A DNA stretch of 30,760 nucleotides from Candidatus Shapirobacteria bacterium (lineage in GTDB: Bacteria; Patescibacteria; Microgenomatia; UBA12405), in contig JAQTUF010000007.1 of assembly GCA_028710865.1 (NCBI GenBank), positions 26,905 through 57,664 of the forward strand, read 5' to 3'. Positions within the stretch are counted from its first letter, which is position 1, and the number at the start of each line of letters is the position of its first letter. The translations under genes were made by a program, and so were the position numbers. Shown one piece after another: positions 6,962 through 15,296 of the stretch. Under the pieces are notes generated by a model, which worked only from the letters and a program-made list of their open reading frames with translations, was not told where the DNA came from and did not search any database.

Positions 6962-8018
6962 TTTTATTGACATTTTAATTAATTATCGTAATTTAGTCTG
7001 GCCGTATATTGAAAAGAATTTAAATCAAATCAAAAATTACCCTGATTTTTGTCAAATAGATAAAAAATATCAATTTTTAGTTGATTTTCATTTTAATATG
7101 GTTTCTGATTATCCGCAAAGACAAGGTAAATATCTCCGTCCTGCTCTTGTTTTATTAACTGCTCAAGCTATGGGTTTTGATAAAAATTTAGCTCTTCCTA
7201 CTGCCGCCGCTATGCAAATTTCTGAAGATTGGATGTTGGGTCACGATGATATTGAGGATCAATCATTAGAACGTCGAGGTAAGCCTTCAATTAATCGAAT
7301 TTATGGTAACGAACTAGCCATTAATGCTGGGGACAATTTACACCTCTTAATGTGGAAAGTTATCAATAATAATTTTTCAATTCTCAATTTTAAACTTGCT
7401 CAAAAAATTCACCAAGAATTTGTTAATATGGTTAATAGAACTATTTTTGGTCAAACTATTGAGATTAAATGGACTCAAGAAAATCGTTTTGATCTAACCG
7501 AGGAAGATGTTTTGTTAATTTTGGAAAGTAAAACCGGTTATTACACTATTGCTGGTCCAATGAGACTTGGAGCTATTTTGGCTGGTGCTAGTGAAATACA
7601 ATTAAAATCAATCTATAAATTTGGGGTTATGCTCGGCCGCAGTTTTCAAATTATTGACGATCTTTTAGATCTTACTTCTGATTTTGGGGGGCTTAAAAAA
7701 CAACAAGGTAATGATATTTATGAGGGTAAACGAACTATTATGTTAGTCCATCTTTTAAACCATATTGATTCTCAAAATAAAACCAAACTTCAAAATATTT
7801 TATTAAAAAGCCGTGACCAAAAAACCAAGACAGAAGTTAAATGGGTGATTGATCAGATGAAGAAGATAGGCAGTCTCGATTATAGTAAAAAACTAGCTAA
7901 TAAATTTGCCCAAGAAGCCACCAAAATATTTAATTCTGAATTAAAATTTTTATCCATTGAACCCTTCCGTTCTCAAATCCGCTCTGGTATTGATTTTATT
8001 GTAAATAGAAACCATTAA
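6942..8018 (+). CDS. trans-polyprenyl diphosphate synthase family protein
   Basis: The 358-residue protein shows all key prenyl-transferase landmarks: GKYLRP (62-67), the first Asp-rich motif DDIED (102-106) with the RRGKPS signature after it, and the second Asp-rich motif DDLLD (239-243) preceded by FQII. These residues hold the magnesium-bound allylic diphosphate and isopentenyl diphosphate during chain elongation. Product length cannot be fixed, but the bulky residues before DDIED could limit it. It probably makes the precursor of a lipid carrier or quinone-like side chain. The gene overlaps the membrane protein before it. Confidence 0.88.
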   Translation: MNQSQPSFIDILINYRNLVWPYIEKNLNQIKNYPDFCQIDKKYQFLVDFHFNMVSDYPQRQGKYLRPALVLLTAQAMGFDKNLALPTAAAMQISEDWMLGHDDIEDQSLERRGKPSINRIYGNELAINAGDNLHLLMWKVINNNFSILNFKLAQKIHQEFVNMVNRTIFGQTIEIKWTQENRFDLTEEDVLLILESKTGYYTIAGPMRLGAILAGASEIQLKSIYKFGVMLGRSFQIIDDLLDLTSDFGGLKKQQGNDIYEGKRTIMLVHLLNHIDSQNKTKLQNILLKSRDQKTKTEVKWVIDQMKKIGSLDYSKKLANKFAQEATKIFNSELKFLSIEPFRSQIRSGIDFIVNRNH

Positions 8019-8058
8019 TTTTTTATTTTTAACAACAAGGTAGCAACTGCTTTCGCGG

Positions 8059-8064
8059 TATAAT
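8059..8064 (+). promoter_or_regulatory. -10 box of dnaG (TATAAT), leaderless type
   Basis: TATAAT ends six bases before the GTG start of dnaG. No -35 hexamer near consensus is seen at 17 bases spacing. Confidence 0.55.
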
Positions 8065-8070
8065 AGGCTA

Positions 8071-9870
8071 GTGGATAATCAAGTCGAAGAAATAAAACAA
8101 AAACTCAATATTGTTGATATTATCAATCGTTATCTGCCTCTCAAAAAACGTGGTCGTAATCACATCGCTTGTTGTCCTTTTCATGGCGAAAAAACTCCCT
8201 CTTTTACTGTTTCCGAAGAACTTCAAATTTATAAATGTTTTGGTTGTGGTGTCTCTGGAGATATGTTTTCTTTTTTACAGGAATTTGAAAAAATTACTTT
8301 TCGTGAAGCCCTAGAAGAATTAGCCCCACTTGCTGGTGTTGTTCTAGTCAAAAATGTTTCTATTTCCAAAGAGGACTCTCTTAAAAAAATTTTATTTAAC
8401 ATCAACGAGCAAGTCGCTAAATTTTATAACTATATTCTTTTATCCCATCCTTTAGGTAAACAAGCCCTAGATTATGTCTTAAATAGAGGCATAAAAACTA
8501 CTACTATTAAAGAATTTAACATTGGTTTTTCTCCAACCAACCCTGCTCTTTTAATCAATTTTTTAATCAAAAAAGGTTTTAAAATGCCTGACCTTATTGC
8601 CACCGGCACTTTTGGTAAAAGCCAATACAACTCCAGATTTTATGATCGATTCCAAGAACGTTTAATTTTCCCCTTATCCAATTTTCGCGGCCAAGTTTTA
8701 GGCTTTTCTGGTCGAATTTTGCCTTTTGCTAAAAATCAAAACCTAGCCAAATATATTAATTCACCTGAAACCGAGATTTATCATAAAAGTCAAAATCTCT
8801 TTGGTCTTCATTTGTCAAAAGATGCTGTTAGATCTCAAAATGCCGTCATTGTTACTGAAGGGGAGTTTGATATGATCTCTCCTTATCAATCAGGTATAAA
8901 AAACATTATTGCTATTAAAGGAACCGCATTCACTGAAGACCAACTTCATTTACTTCGTCGTTTTACTGACACCCTTATTCTTGCCCTAGATTCTGATTTT
9001 GCCGGTTCTAATGCTGCTCAAAAAAGTATTCAACTAGCCGATTCTCTTGATTTTGATATTAAAGTTTTAATTCTAGGTGATAAATATAAAGACCCTGATG
9101 AGGCCGTCAAATCTGATTTAGAATTTTTTAAAAATCAATTAAATAAAGCCATCCCTATTTGGGATTTTATTATCCAATCACAAATTAAAATAAATGACCC
9201 TAGTACTATCTATGGTAAAAAAGAAATTTTAAGTAGTGTTTTACCTTTTTTAGTCAAAATTAAAAATTCAGTTATTAAATCTGATTATTTTAAAAAATTA
9301 GCCGATGAAATTGGTAGTAGTGAAGAATCGATTTTTGAAGAGTCTAAAAAATACCTGTCCGCCAAAACTGCGTCAGCTGTTGGCGGATTACCAACTACTT
9401 TAACAACCCCAGAAACTTCTATTCCTTCTCAAGTTGATAAATTTGAAGAACTTTTAATCAAACTTATACTTGGTGCTAAAAACCCTGTCAAACTTTCTCA
9501 AAAACTTAAAAAATACCTTGAATCAATTAATAATCATCGTTTTCAACCTATTGCTCGTCAATTATTAAACATAAGTAAATTTAACCCAGGCATTTTTCAA
9601 CAATTATTACCAGCTGAAACTAGAGAAATATTCCAATCTCTTTATTTAGATACCACTATTCATCAACTTGAATCAAAAAATAGACTTTCAGAAATTAAAA
9701 AAACTATTAATCAAATAGATATTATTCAAATTAAAAACAAACTTAATTCCCTAAATTATCAGATTACCAAATTTGAAAAAGAGGGCCAAATTGATGATTT
9801 AGAAAAAGTCGAAAAAGAATATAATCAACTAGTTCATGAGTTAGGCCAAATTCAAACAAAGAAAAACTAG
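8071..9870 (+). CDS. dnaG: DNA primase DnaG
   Basis: This 599-residue primase makes RNA primers for replication. The N-terminal zinc finger is CPFH...CFGC (Cys35, His38, Cys56, Cys59), the exact spacing of bacterial primases. The catalytic core follows, with the TOPRIM motifs EGEFD (263-267) and DSDFAG (307-312) that bind metal. The C-terminal third is helical and weakly conserved, as expected for the helicase-binding domain. The start is GTG at 8071, chosen because the zinc finger then sits at the usual distance and TATAAT lies six bases upstream. It precedes rpoD, echoing the dnaG-rpoD pairing of the classic macromolecular synthesis operon, but rpoD has its own -10 box. Confidence 0.95.
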   Translation: MDNQVEEIKQKLNIVDIINRYLPLKKRGRNHIACCPFHGEKTPSFTVSEELQIYKCFGCGVSGDMFSFLQEFEKITFREALEELAPLAGVVLVKNVSISKEDSLKKILFNINEQVAKFYNYILLSHPLGKQALDYVLNRGIKTTTIKEFNIGFSPTNPALLINFLIKKGFKMPDLIATGTFGKSQYNSRFYDRFQERLIFPLSNFRGQVLGFSGRILPFAKNQNLAKYINSPETEIYHKSQNLFGLHLSKDAVRSQNAVIVTEGEFDMISPYQSGIKNIIAIKGTAFTEDQLHLLRRFTDTLILALDSDFAGSNAAQKSIQLADSLDFDIKVLILGDKYKDPDEAVKSDLEFFKNQLNKAIPIWDFIIQSQIKINDPSTIYGKKEILSSVLPFLVKIKNSVIKSDYFKKLADEIGSSEESIFEESKKYLSAKTASAVGGLPTTLTTPETSIPSQVDKFEELLIKLILGAKNPVKLSQKLKKYLESINNHRFQPIARQLLNISKFNPGIFQQLLPAETREIFQSLYLDTTIHQLESKNRLSEIKKTINQIDIIQIKNKLNSLNYQITKFEKEGQIDDLEKVEKEYNQLVHELGQIQTKKN

Positions 9871-9890
9871 ATTTATCGGTAGTTTTCCTA

Positions 9891-9896
9891 TACAAT
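9891..9896 (+). promoter_or_regulatory. -10 box of rpoD (TACAAT), leaderless type
   Basis: TACAAT lies in the 33-base gap after dnaG and ends seven bases before the rpoD ATG, so rpoD can be transcribed on its own. Confidence 0.5.
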
Positions 9897-9903
9897 ATCC
9901 AAC

Positions 9904-10989
9904 ATGGCAGCCACTTTAAATATATCTAAAATCAAGCAAGCACTGCTTAATCAAGCTAAGAAACTTCACTATCTTACCAACGATGAAATTTTAAATCAAA
10001 TCCCCGAGCCAGAAAAATACATTGATGAGTTAGATAATATTTTTGATTATCTCTTTGAACGTGGTGTTAATATTTTTGATAAGGTTGAATCTAGAGAAGT
10101 TATCGAAACTGAAAAGGAAAAATCTAAATCTTTTGATCTTTTAAACTTACTTACTCAAAAAAATAATGTCGATTCGGTTCGCATGTATTTAAAGGAGATT
10201 GGTAAAATCGATCTTTTGACTTTTGAGGAAGAAGTATCTTTAGCTAAAGCCATTGAAAAAGGTTCTCAAGTTGCCAGGGAAGGTCTTATTAATGCCAATT
10301 TACGTCTCGTTGTTTCTATTGCTAAAAAATATATTGGTCGCGGTCTGACTTTTTTGGATTTAGTTCAAGAGGGGAATCAAGGTTTAATGCGGGCAGTTGA
10401 AAAATTTGATTGGCATCGTGGTTTTAAATTTTCTACCTATGCCACTTGGTGGATCCGTCAAGCTATTACTCGGGCTATTGCCGACCAGGCCAAAACCATT
10501 CGTATTCCTGTTCATATGGTGGAAACCATCAATAAAGTTTATAAAGCCACTCGTGCTTTAACCCAAAGATTAGGTAAAGAACCAGAAATTGAACAAATTG
10601 CTGAAGAAGTTGGTATTACTATTGAAAAAGTCGAAGAGATTTATAGAATCTCTCAAGACACTACCTCACTTTCTACTCCTGTAGGTGATGATGAAGATTC
10701 ATTTTTAGGTGACTTTATTGAAGACACTACTCAAATGTCTCCATACGAAGAAACTAGTAAAGAATTACTCCGTGAATCTATCGAAGAAGTTCTAGGTTCC
10801 CTTGATGAGAGAGAAACCAAAGTTTTAAGTCTCCGTTTTGGTCTTATGGGTGAAACCCCAAAAACTTTAGAAGAAGTTGGTAAAATTTTTAATGTTACTC
10901 GTGAGCGTATTCGTCAAATCGAAGCCAAAGCTCTTCGTAAACTCCGTCACCCCTCTCGTCGCAAAAAATTACAAGACTATTTGGAATAA
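9904..10989 (+). CDS. rpoD: primary sigma factor RpoD (sigma-70)
   Basis: The 361-residue sigma factor has a short N-terminal region 1.1-like segment (about 1-60), region 1.2 starting at [11 protein letters not shown] (90-100), and region 2 with the highly conserved core-binding and -10 reading part (about 130-200, including LDLVQEGN and [13 protein letters not shown]). Region 3 is at about 205-280, and region 4 (about 288-350) has a helix-turn-helix at 321-342 ([20 protein letters not shown]). It directs RNA polymerase to housekeeping promoters, including the TATAAT boxes described here. The stop overlaps the Nudix start in TAATG, so that gene is translated with it. Confidence 0.95.
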   Translation: MAATLNISKIKQALLNQAKKLHYLTNDEILNQIPEPEKYIDELDNIFDYLFERGVNIFDKVESREVIETEKEKSKSFDLLNLLTQKNNVDSVRMYLKEIGKIDLLTFEEEVSLAKAIEKGSQVAREGLINANLRLVVSIAKKYIGRGLTFLDLVQEGNQGLMRAVEKFDWHRGFKFSTYATWWIRQAITRAIADQAKTIRIPVHMVETINKVYKATRALTQRLGKEPEIEQIAEEVGITIEKVEEIYRISQDTTSLSTPVGDDEDSFLGDFIEDTTQMSPYEETSKELLRESIEEVLGSLDERETKVLSLRFGLMGETPKTLEEVGKIFNVTRERIRQIEAKALRKLRHPSRRKKLQDYLE

Positions 10990-11396
10990 TGTCAAATCAA
11001 TATATTAAAGTCTCAGTCCATGGCTTTATTAAAAAAGAAGATAAAATTTTAGTTACTCAACGACCTTTAGATGATGATTATATGCCTGAATTTTGGGATA
11101 CCCCTGGAGGCACTCTTGAATTTGGTGAAAAATGTATTGATGGATTAATTAGAGAAATAAAAGAAGAAACTGGTTTGACCGTTAAAGTTGGTAAAATTAT
11201 TTACTGTTTTGATCATCTTTCTAATCCTCAACGGCACCAATTTACTTTAGTTTATGAATGTGAATATATAAATGGAAATGTTAATCTTGACCCTAAAGAG
11301 CATCAAAATTTTAAGTGGCTTACTTTTGAAGAAGTAAAGAAACTTCCTCAAAAAATACATTTTTTAGAAGAACTAGTCAATTATCTTCAAAAATAA
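10989..11396 (+). CDS. Nudix hydrolase
   Basis: The 135-residue protein holds a perfect Nudix box from Gly41 to Leu63: G, five residues, Glu47, seven residues, Arg55-Glu56, then Glu59-Glu60 and Gly62. This loop-helix-loop binds metal and cleaves a nucleoside diphosphate linked to another group. The single-domain size and early QRP segment fit MutT-type nucleotide-cleaning enzymes, but the substrate cannot be named. It is coupled to rpoD by a one-base overlap. Confidence 0.88.
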   Translation: MSNQYIKVSVHGFIKKEDKILVTQRPLDDDYMPEFWDTPGGTLEFGEKCIDGLIREIKEETGLTVKVGKIIYCFDHLSNPQRHQFTLVYECEYINGNVNLDPKEHQNFKWLTFEEVKKLPQKIHFLEELVNYLQK

Positions 11397-11398
11397 TC

Positions 11399-11404
11399 TA
11401 CAAT
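11399..11404 (+). promoter_or_regulatory. -10 box (TACAAT), leaderless type
   Basis: TACAAT overlaps the bases just after the Nudix stop and ends seven bases before the GTG start of the next gene. Confidence 0.45.
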
Positions 11405-11411
11405 AATATCA

Positions 11412-12662
11412 GTGGCCCAAAAAAAATTAAATTTTGTTTTTTTATTTTTTTTAACTTTAATTTCTTTTGTTTATCTTTTTATTCGTTTTTATCATCTCAG
11501 CACTCTTCTGGATTTCCGTCTAGACCAGAGTTTCTTTCTTTTAGAAAGTAAGTCAACCATTCAACCACCTCATCTTCGTCTTCTTGGTCCGGCCACTTCC
11601 AAAATTTTTGATGGACGTCAATTTTTTGTTGGATCAAATTATTATTATATTTTAGGGATTGTTGGACTAATCAGTCATTGGGATCCTTTAATTACTACTA
11701 TTGTTTTTATAATTTTAGAATTTCTATTTTATTTATTTTTTGTTTTTTTTCTAAAACAGAAATTCAATTCTCTTTGGTCACTTTTAATATTTTTTTGTTT
11801 ATCAATCTCTCCTTATTTAGTCGCTCATAGTCGTTTTTTTTGGAATCCACACCTTCTTATCCCGCTTTCAATTTTAACTATTTATTTTTTAGATAAATTT
11901 TTAAATCAGAAGAAATTTCTATATTTATTTTTATCTGCTTTTTTTTGGGGTTTTGCTTTTTCTTGTCACTATAGTCCTATTTTTTGGTTACCAATTTTTA
12001 TTTATTTTTTAATAAAATCCAAAAATTTTTTAAAACTAATATCATATATTATAATTTTCTTTGGTATTTTTATTGGTGATTTACTCTTTTTTATTTTTGA
12101 ACTCCGTCATCAGTTTTATAATCTCAAAACTTTTATTTACGTTTATACCCATTCTACTCAAAAAGGGGGACTAACTTCTCATTATTTTGTTTTTCCTCTT
12201 TTAATTTTTGTTATTTATTTTCTCCTTTTATCTCTCTCTAAAATCAAAAATAAAACTTTTGCCAATTTTTTACTTTTATTTAATTTAATTTTTTTGACAG
12301 TTTTCCAGTTTAAACTTTATCCCAATTTTCCCTCTTTTGGAGTCATTAAAGGTTGGAACTATCCTGACCAACTCAAAGTTGCTAATTTAATTAGTCAAAA
12401 TTGCCCCACCAATTTTAATATCGCTGCTACCATGCAAGGTGATACTAGGGCTTATGATCTTCGTTATCTTTTAAGTCTTAAAAATTGTCAACCATTAGGA
12501 GTAGAAGATTATCCTATTTCCCAAAAATTATTTTTAATAGCTCCAAACAACCGTCCTCCAGAAAGTGAAACTGTTTGGGAAGTTGCTTCCTTTAAACCCT
12601 TCAAAATCAACCAAAAAATTATTCTAAATGATCAACTGATTTTCTATGAATTGAATAAATAA
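11412..12662 (+). CDS. multi-pass membrane protein, GT-C/ArnT-like glycosyltransferase candidate
   Basis: The 416-residue protein has about nine or ten hydrophobic helices through residue 300 and a soluble C-terminal domain of about 110 residues. In the first loop an acidic residue pair (about LDFRLDQS, 33-40) lies where GT-C transferases keep the Asp that binds a lipid-phosphate sugar donor, and RFFWNPH (about 142-148) resembles a conserved loop of the PMT/ArnT-like group. On this layout it may transfer a sugar from a polyprenyl-phosphate donor to an outside acceptor. The start is GTG with TACAAT seven bases upstream. It converges on the phosphatase gene, one base apart. Confidence 0.55.
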   Translation: MAQKKLNFVFLFFLTLISFVYLFIRFYHLSTLLDFRLDQSFFLLESKSTIQPPHLRLLGPATSKIFDGRQFFVGSNYYYILGIVGLISHWDPLITTIVFIILEFLFYLFFVFFLKQKFNSLWSLLIFFCLSISPYLVAHSRFFWNPHLLIPLSILTIYFLDKFLNQKKFLYLFLSAFFWGFAFSCHYSPIFWLPIFIYFLIKSKNFLKLISYIIIFFGIFIGDLLFFIFELRHQFYNLKTFIYVYTHSTQKGGLTSHYFVFPLLIFVIYFLLLSLSKIKNKTFANFLLLFNLIFLTVFQFKLYPNFPSFGVIKGWNYPDQLKVANLISQNCPTNFNIAATMQGDTRAYDLRYLLSLKNCQPLGVEDYPISQKLFLIAPNNRPPESETVWEVASFKPFKINQKIILNDQLIFYELNK

Positions 12663-12663
12663 A

Positions 12664-13215
12664 TTATTCAATTTCTGTATCATAATCAAACTCTGTTATT
12701 GAGCAGTTGTCAAATTCCTTTCCATCTTCAAATTTTTCTCCCGTCAATATATCATTTATCATTCTAATTGGTCCGGCATGGGTTACTATTAACACTGTCA
12801 AATCATTATCTTCTAATTTTAAATCTTCCAAAAACAAATTAGTTCTTTTTCTAAAATCAGAAATATTTTCCACTCCCATTTCTCTATTTATTTTATTTTC
12901 TTCATTTATTTCCTTCCAACTTACCATTTCAGCCCCTAATTCAGAATATTCACCCAACTCTCTTTCTTTAATTAATTGTGACATAAAAATTGGCCCATCA
13001 ATTGGATATTCAGTCAGAATTCCTTCCAAAGTTTTAACACACCTATTTATTGGTGAACAAAAAACCATATCAATTTTATATTTTTCTTTTAATTCTTTCC
13101 CTAGTTTTTTAATCTGTTCAATTCCTTTTAGGGTTAATTTACTTTCATCTGTGCCCAACACTAGATTTTTAACATTAGCTTCTACTTCACCATGTCTGAC
13201 TAAAATTAATTTCAT
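12664..13215 (-). CDS. histidine phosphatase (phosphoglycerate mutase-like)
   Basis: From the ATG at 13215 the protein has 183 residues and begins directly with the strand and RHGE motif (His8 as the phospho-acceptor). Arg7 and Arg58 bind phosphate, Glu86 (ERELGE) is the likely acid, and His146 (VTHAGPIR) is the second catalytic His. The open frame extends upstream, but TATAAT lies seven bases before this ATG and the longer N-terminus would precede the usual start of the fold. Specificity (sugar phosphate, nucleotide or other) is not readable from sequence. Confidence 0.85.
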   Translation of the reverse strand: MKLILVRHGEVEANVKNLVLGTDESKLTLKGIEQIKKLGKELKEKYKIDMVFCSPINRCVKTLEGILTEYPIDGPIFMSQLIKERELGEYSELGAEMVSWKEINEENKINREMGVENISDFRKRTNLFLEDLKLEDNDLTVLIVTHAGPIRMINDILTGEKFEDGKEFDNCSITEFDYDTEIE

Positions 13216-13222
13216 GTCAGAT

Positions 13223-13228
13223 ATTATA
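13223..13228 (-). promoter_or_regulatory. -10 box (TATAAT), leaderless type
   Basis: TATAAT on the minus strand, seven bases before the ATG at 13215. It decides the start of the phosphatase gene. Confidence 0.5.
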
Positions 13229-13262
13229 CTATAAGGTGGTTTTCTAAAACCAACCCAAATGC

Positions 13263-13268
13263 TATAAT
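13263..13268 (+). promoter_or_regulatory. -10 box of tRNA-Asn
   Basis: TATAAT lies 37 bases before the tRNA, giving a short 5' leader for processing. No strong -35 hexamer is seen. Confidence 0.5.
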
Positions 13269-13305
13269 CACTCTTAGTCCGCACGCACCTTTTAAAAATT
13301 TACAT

Positions 13306-13378
13306 TCCCCTGTAGCTCAGTCGGTAGAGCGCTCGCCTGTTAAGCGATCGGTCCGTGGTTCGAGTCCACGCGGGGGAG
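13306..13378 (+). tRNA. tRNA-Asn (GTT), attachment site of an integrated element
   Basis: The plus strand folds with acceptor TCCCCTG/CGGGGGA, D-arm GCTC/GAGC, anticodon loop CTGTTAA (GTT), and T-arm CGTGG/CCACG with loop TTCGAGT. Discriminator is G and CCA is not encoded. A large serine recombinase on the opposite strand runs into its 3' half and stops on the anticodon, so the 3' half (13340-13378) is the likely left attachment site. Confidence 0.92.
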
Positions 13379-14923
13379 CCGAAAGGTACTTAATATACCA
13401 AGTTTAACCTCATTCAAAACTTGGATTACTGGAGTGTATTCAACCTCCACTATCTTCTTGTCTTGTACCCAAATCTTTTGGAAGAAAAAGTGTAAATAAG
13501 CACGCTTATGGTCAATGTCTGAATCCTCATAAGTTTGAACAATATTTCGAGTAAGCTTAAGTACTTCATTAATAACAGCGGTGTCAATAGTATTTACTTT
13601 GTTTTGACTAACTAGTTCTTTTTGAATAATTAAAGCCTCTACATCTAGCTGATCATTAAATTTTTGAAGTTGTTCAGCAGATAACTTGTTTTCAAAATAG
13701 TCTTTTTCAATTTTTTTTCTTTTCTGATCCACAGCATCTCTTTTATTGTAAAGAGCTTTTTTTGCATGTTGTATAAGATCCACGCTTTCGTCGTAGACAC
13801 GAGTAATAGCAGTTTCTACTGCTTTAATAAATTCGTCTGTAAAAGCAAGTTTATTAACCTCTTGGCGTACTTGATCTTCTAAATCAGTTAATAATACATA
13901 CCTAGAAGGACAGCCACCACGCTTACCTGTTTGACTACAGTGATACATTCCAATCTTCCCCTTACCAGTTATATATTTTTGATTATAGTGCCATTCAGCA
14001 ACATATCTTCTCCCGCAATCTTTACAAAAGATTATTCCTCGAAGAAGAAAATTGTGCTTTCGTTTGCGTAATCCGTAATCACCTTTTTCACTAAGAATTC
14101 TCTGTACTAAATCAAAAGTAGGTTTATCTACTAATGGCTCATATTTCCCCATACCTTCTAAACCTCCATGTTTCATCCAACCCCAATAAAAGGGACTTTT
14201 TAGCATATTACCAACCGTTGAGTATTGAATAGGTCTACCTTTTTTGCCTGTAACTCCATTCTTATGAAGGTACTGGCGTATGTCATAAATTGCATAATCA
14301 CGAGTTGCATACAACTTAAATGCCTGACGTACAAAAGGTGATGTAATAGGATCAGGAATAACAATCTTTTTATCATAAGAACCCTCAGGATTTTTATTGA
14401 CGACATTTAAATAACCCAATGGTGCCCAAGAGGGATAATAACCTGCCTTAAACTTTTCAGCTGCAGTTTGTTTAACTTTGTAGCTAGTCATACGAGGAAA
14501 GAAAGAATTCATCACTGCCATCATTTCATTCATAGTTCTGCTTACTGGATCACCGTTAATAACGCCTGAAAGTGGAACGACTTTAACGCCGCATTTTTCT
14601 AGTTCGCTAATAATGAAACAATACTCAAAAGTATCACGAGATAATCGAGAGATATCTTGCACAACGAGATAGGCAATATCTTTTTTGGAACATCGTTTTA
14701 ATAATGACTGAAAACTTGGTCTATTTAATGTGGTCCCAGAAATTCCAGAATCAATGTAACAATCCTCAGCTAAATATCCTCCCAACTCTTGAATCTTTTC
14801 TAATGCTTTTATCTGTTGGGTTTCAATACTAAGGTTATCTACCTGATCCATCGTTGATACTCTCGCATATATGATGCACTTTGGTTTATCTCCATGTTCT
14901 GTAATATCTTGTTTTAATCTCAT
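13340..14923 (-). CDS. large serine recombinase (integrase)
   Basis: The 527-residue protein has the resolvase catalytic domain (about 14-155), with YARVST giving nucleophile Ser23 and DISRLSRD (90-97) holding conserved Arg. A recombinase DNA-binding domain follows (about 165-290), then a zinc ribbon with CKDC (300-303) and Cys329/Cys338, then a long coiled-coil segment (about 380-445). This is the layout of integrases that insert phages and conjugative elements between short attB and attP sites. The last 12 residues (LPRVDSNHGPIA) and the stop are encoded by the antisense of tRNA-Asn. They must come from the host side of the junction, so the C-terminus changes on integration. No Shine-Dalgarno or nearby -10 is clear at the ATG. 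Confidence 0.9.
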   Translation of the reverse strand: MRLKQDITEHGDKPKCIIYARVSTMDQVDNLSIETQQIKALEKIQELGGYLAEDCYIDSGISGTTLNRPSFQSLLKRCSKKDIAYLVVQDISRLSRDTFEYCFIISELEKCGVKVVPLSGVINGDPVSRTMNEMMAVMNSFFPRMTSYKVKQTAAEKFKAGYYPSWAPLGYLNVVNKNPEGSYDKKIVIPDPITSPFVRQAFKLYATRDYAIYDIRQYLHKNGVTGKKGRPIQYSTVGNMLKSPFYWGWMKHGGLEGMGKYEPLVDKPTFDLVQRILSEKGDYGLRKRKHNFLLRGIIFCKDCGRRYVAEWHYNQKYITGKGKIGMYHCSQTGKRGGCPSRYVLLTDLEDQVRQEVNKLAFTDEFIKAVETAITRVYDESVDLIQHAKKALYNKRDAVDQKRKKIEKDYFENKLSAEQLQKFNDQLDVEALIIQKELVSQNKVNTIDTAVINEVLKLTRNIVQTYEDSDIDHKRAYLHFFFQKIWVQDKKIVEVEYTPVIQVLNEVKLGILSTFRLPRVDSNHGPIA

Positions 14924-14978
14924 ATGTTTACTAACTAATGAGTAAATTCCTATATCTATATAATCAATCGTTTACTCA

Positions 14979-15287
14979 CTAATGGCACTCCGGTATTGTT
15001 CTTTTACTTTGTTCTTCCTGTACTTGATTCATTAATAACTGACACCATTTTTCAGCCAAATTATTTATTTCATCATTTAATATTGGTTTGTATACTTTAT
15101 TTGTTATAGGGGGACGGTAGGATAGAAAATTTTCACGATGGCAAGTTAGTTCATGTTCTTTAATGTGTTTATTTGTTTTTGTTAATAACTCTCTTTGTGA
15201 TAATGAACTACACAATTGAGCCAACTCAGATATTCCATTCTTTGGTACCCCAGTTGATTTTTGAAATTGGCTCTTTTGTGTATTCAT
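14979..15287 (-). CDS. small unknown protein between the two recombinase genes
   Basis: The 102-residue protein is polar and helical in appearance with four Cys or His-rich spots (LAQLCSS, ELTCHREN, EKWCQL, PECH at the end). No domain is recognised. It starts 9 bases after the small recombinase paralogue and ends 55 bases before the integrase, in the same direction, so the three likely form one transcript. Small genes next to serine integrases are sometimes recombination directionality factors; this one is a candidate by position only. Confidence 0.5.
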   Translation of the reverse strand: MNTQKSQFQKSTGVPKNGISELAQLCSSLSQRELLTKTNKHIKEHELTCHRENFLSYRPPITNKVYKPILNDEINNLAEKWCQLLMNQVQEEQSKRTIPECH

Positions 15288-15296
15288 ACTTTTCTC

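Noticed and set aside
12664..13284. Longer form of the histidine phosphatase with 23 extra N-terminal residues
   Set aside because: The fold normally starts at the strand before RHGE, and a TATAAT box lies seven bases before the internal ATG at 13215, so the extension would be untranscribed leader.
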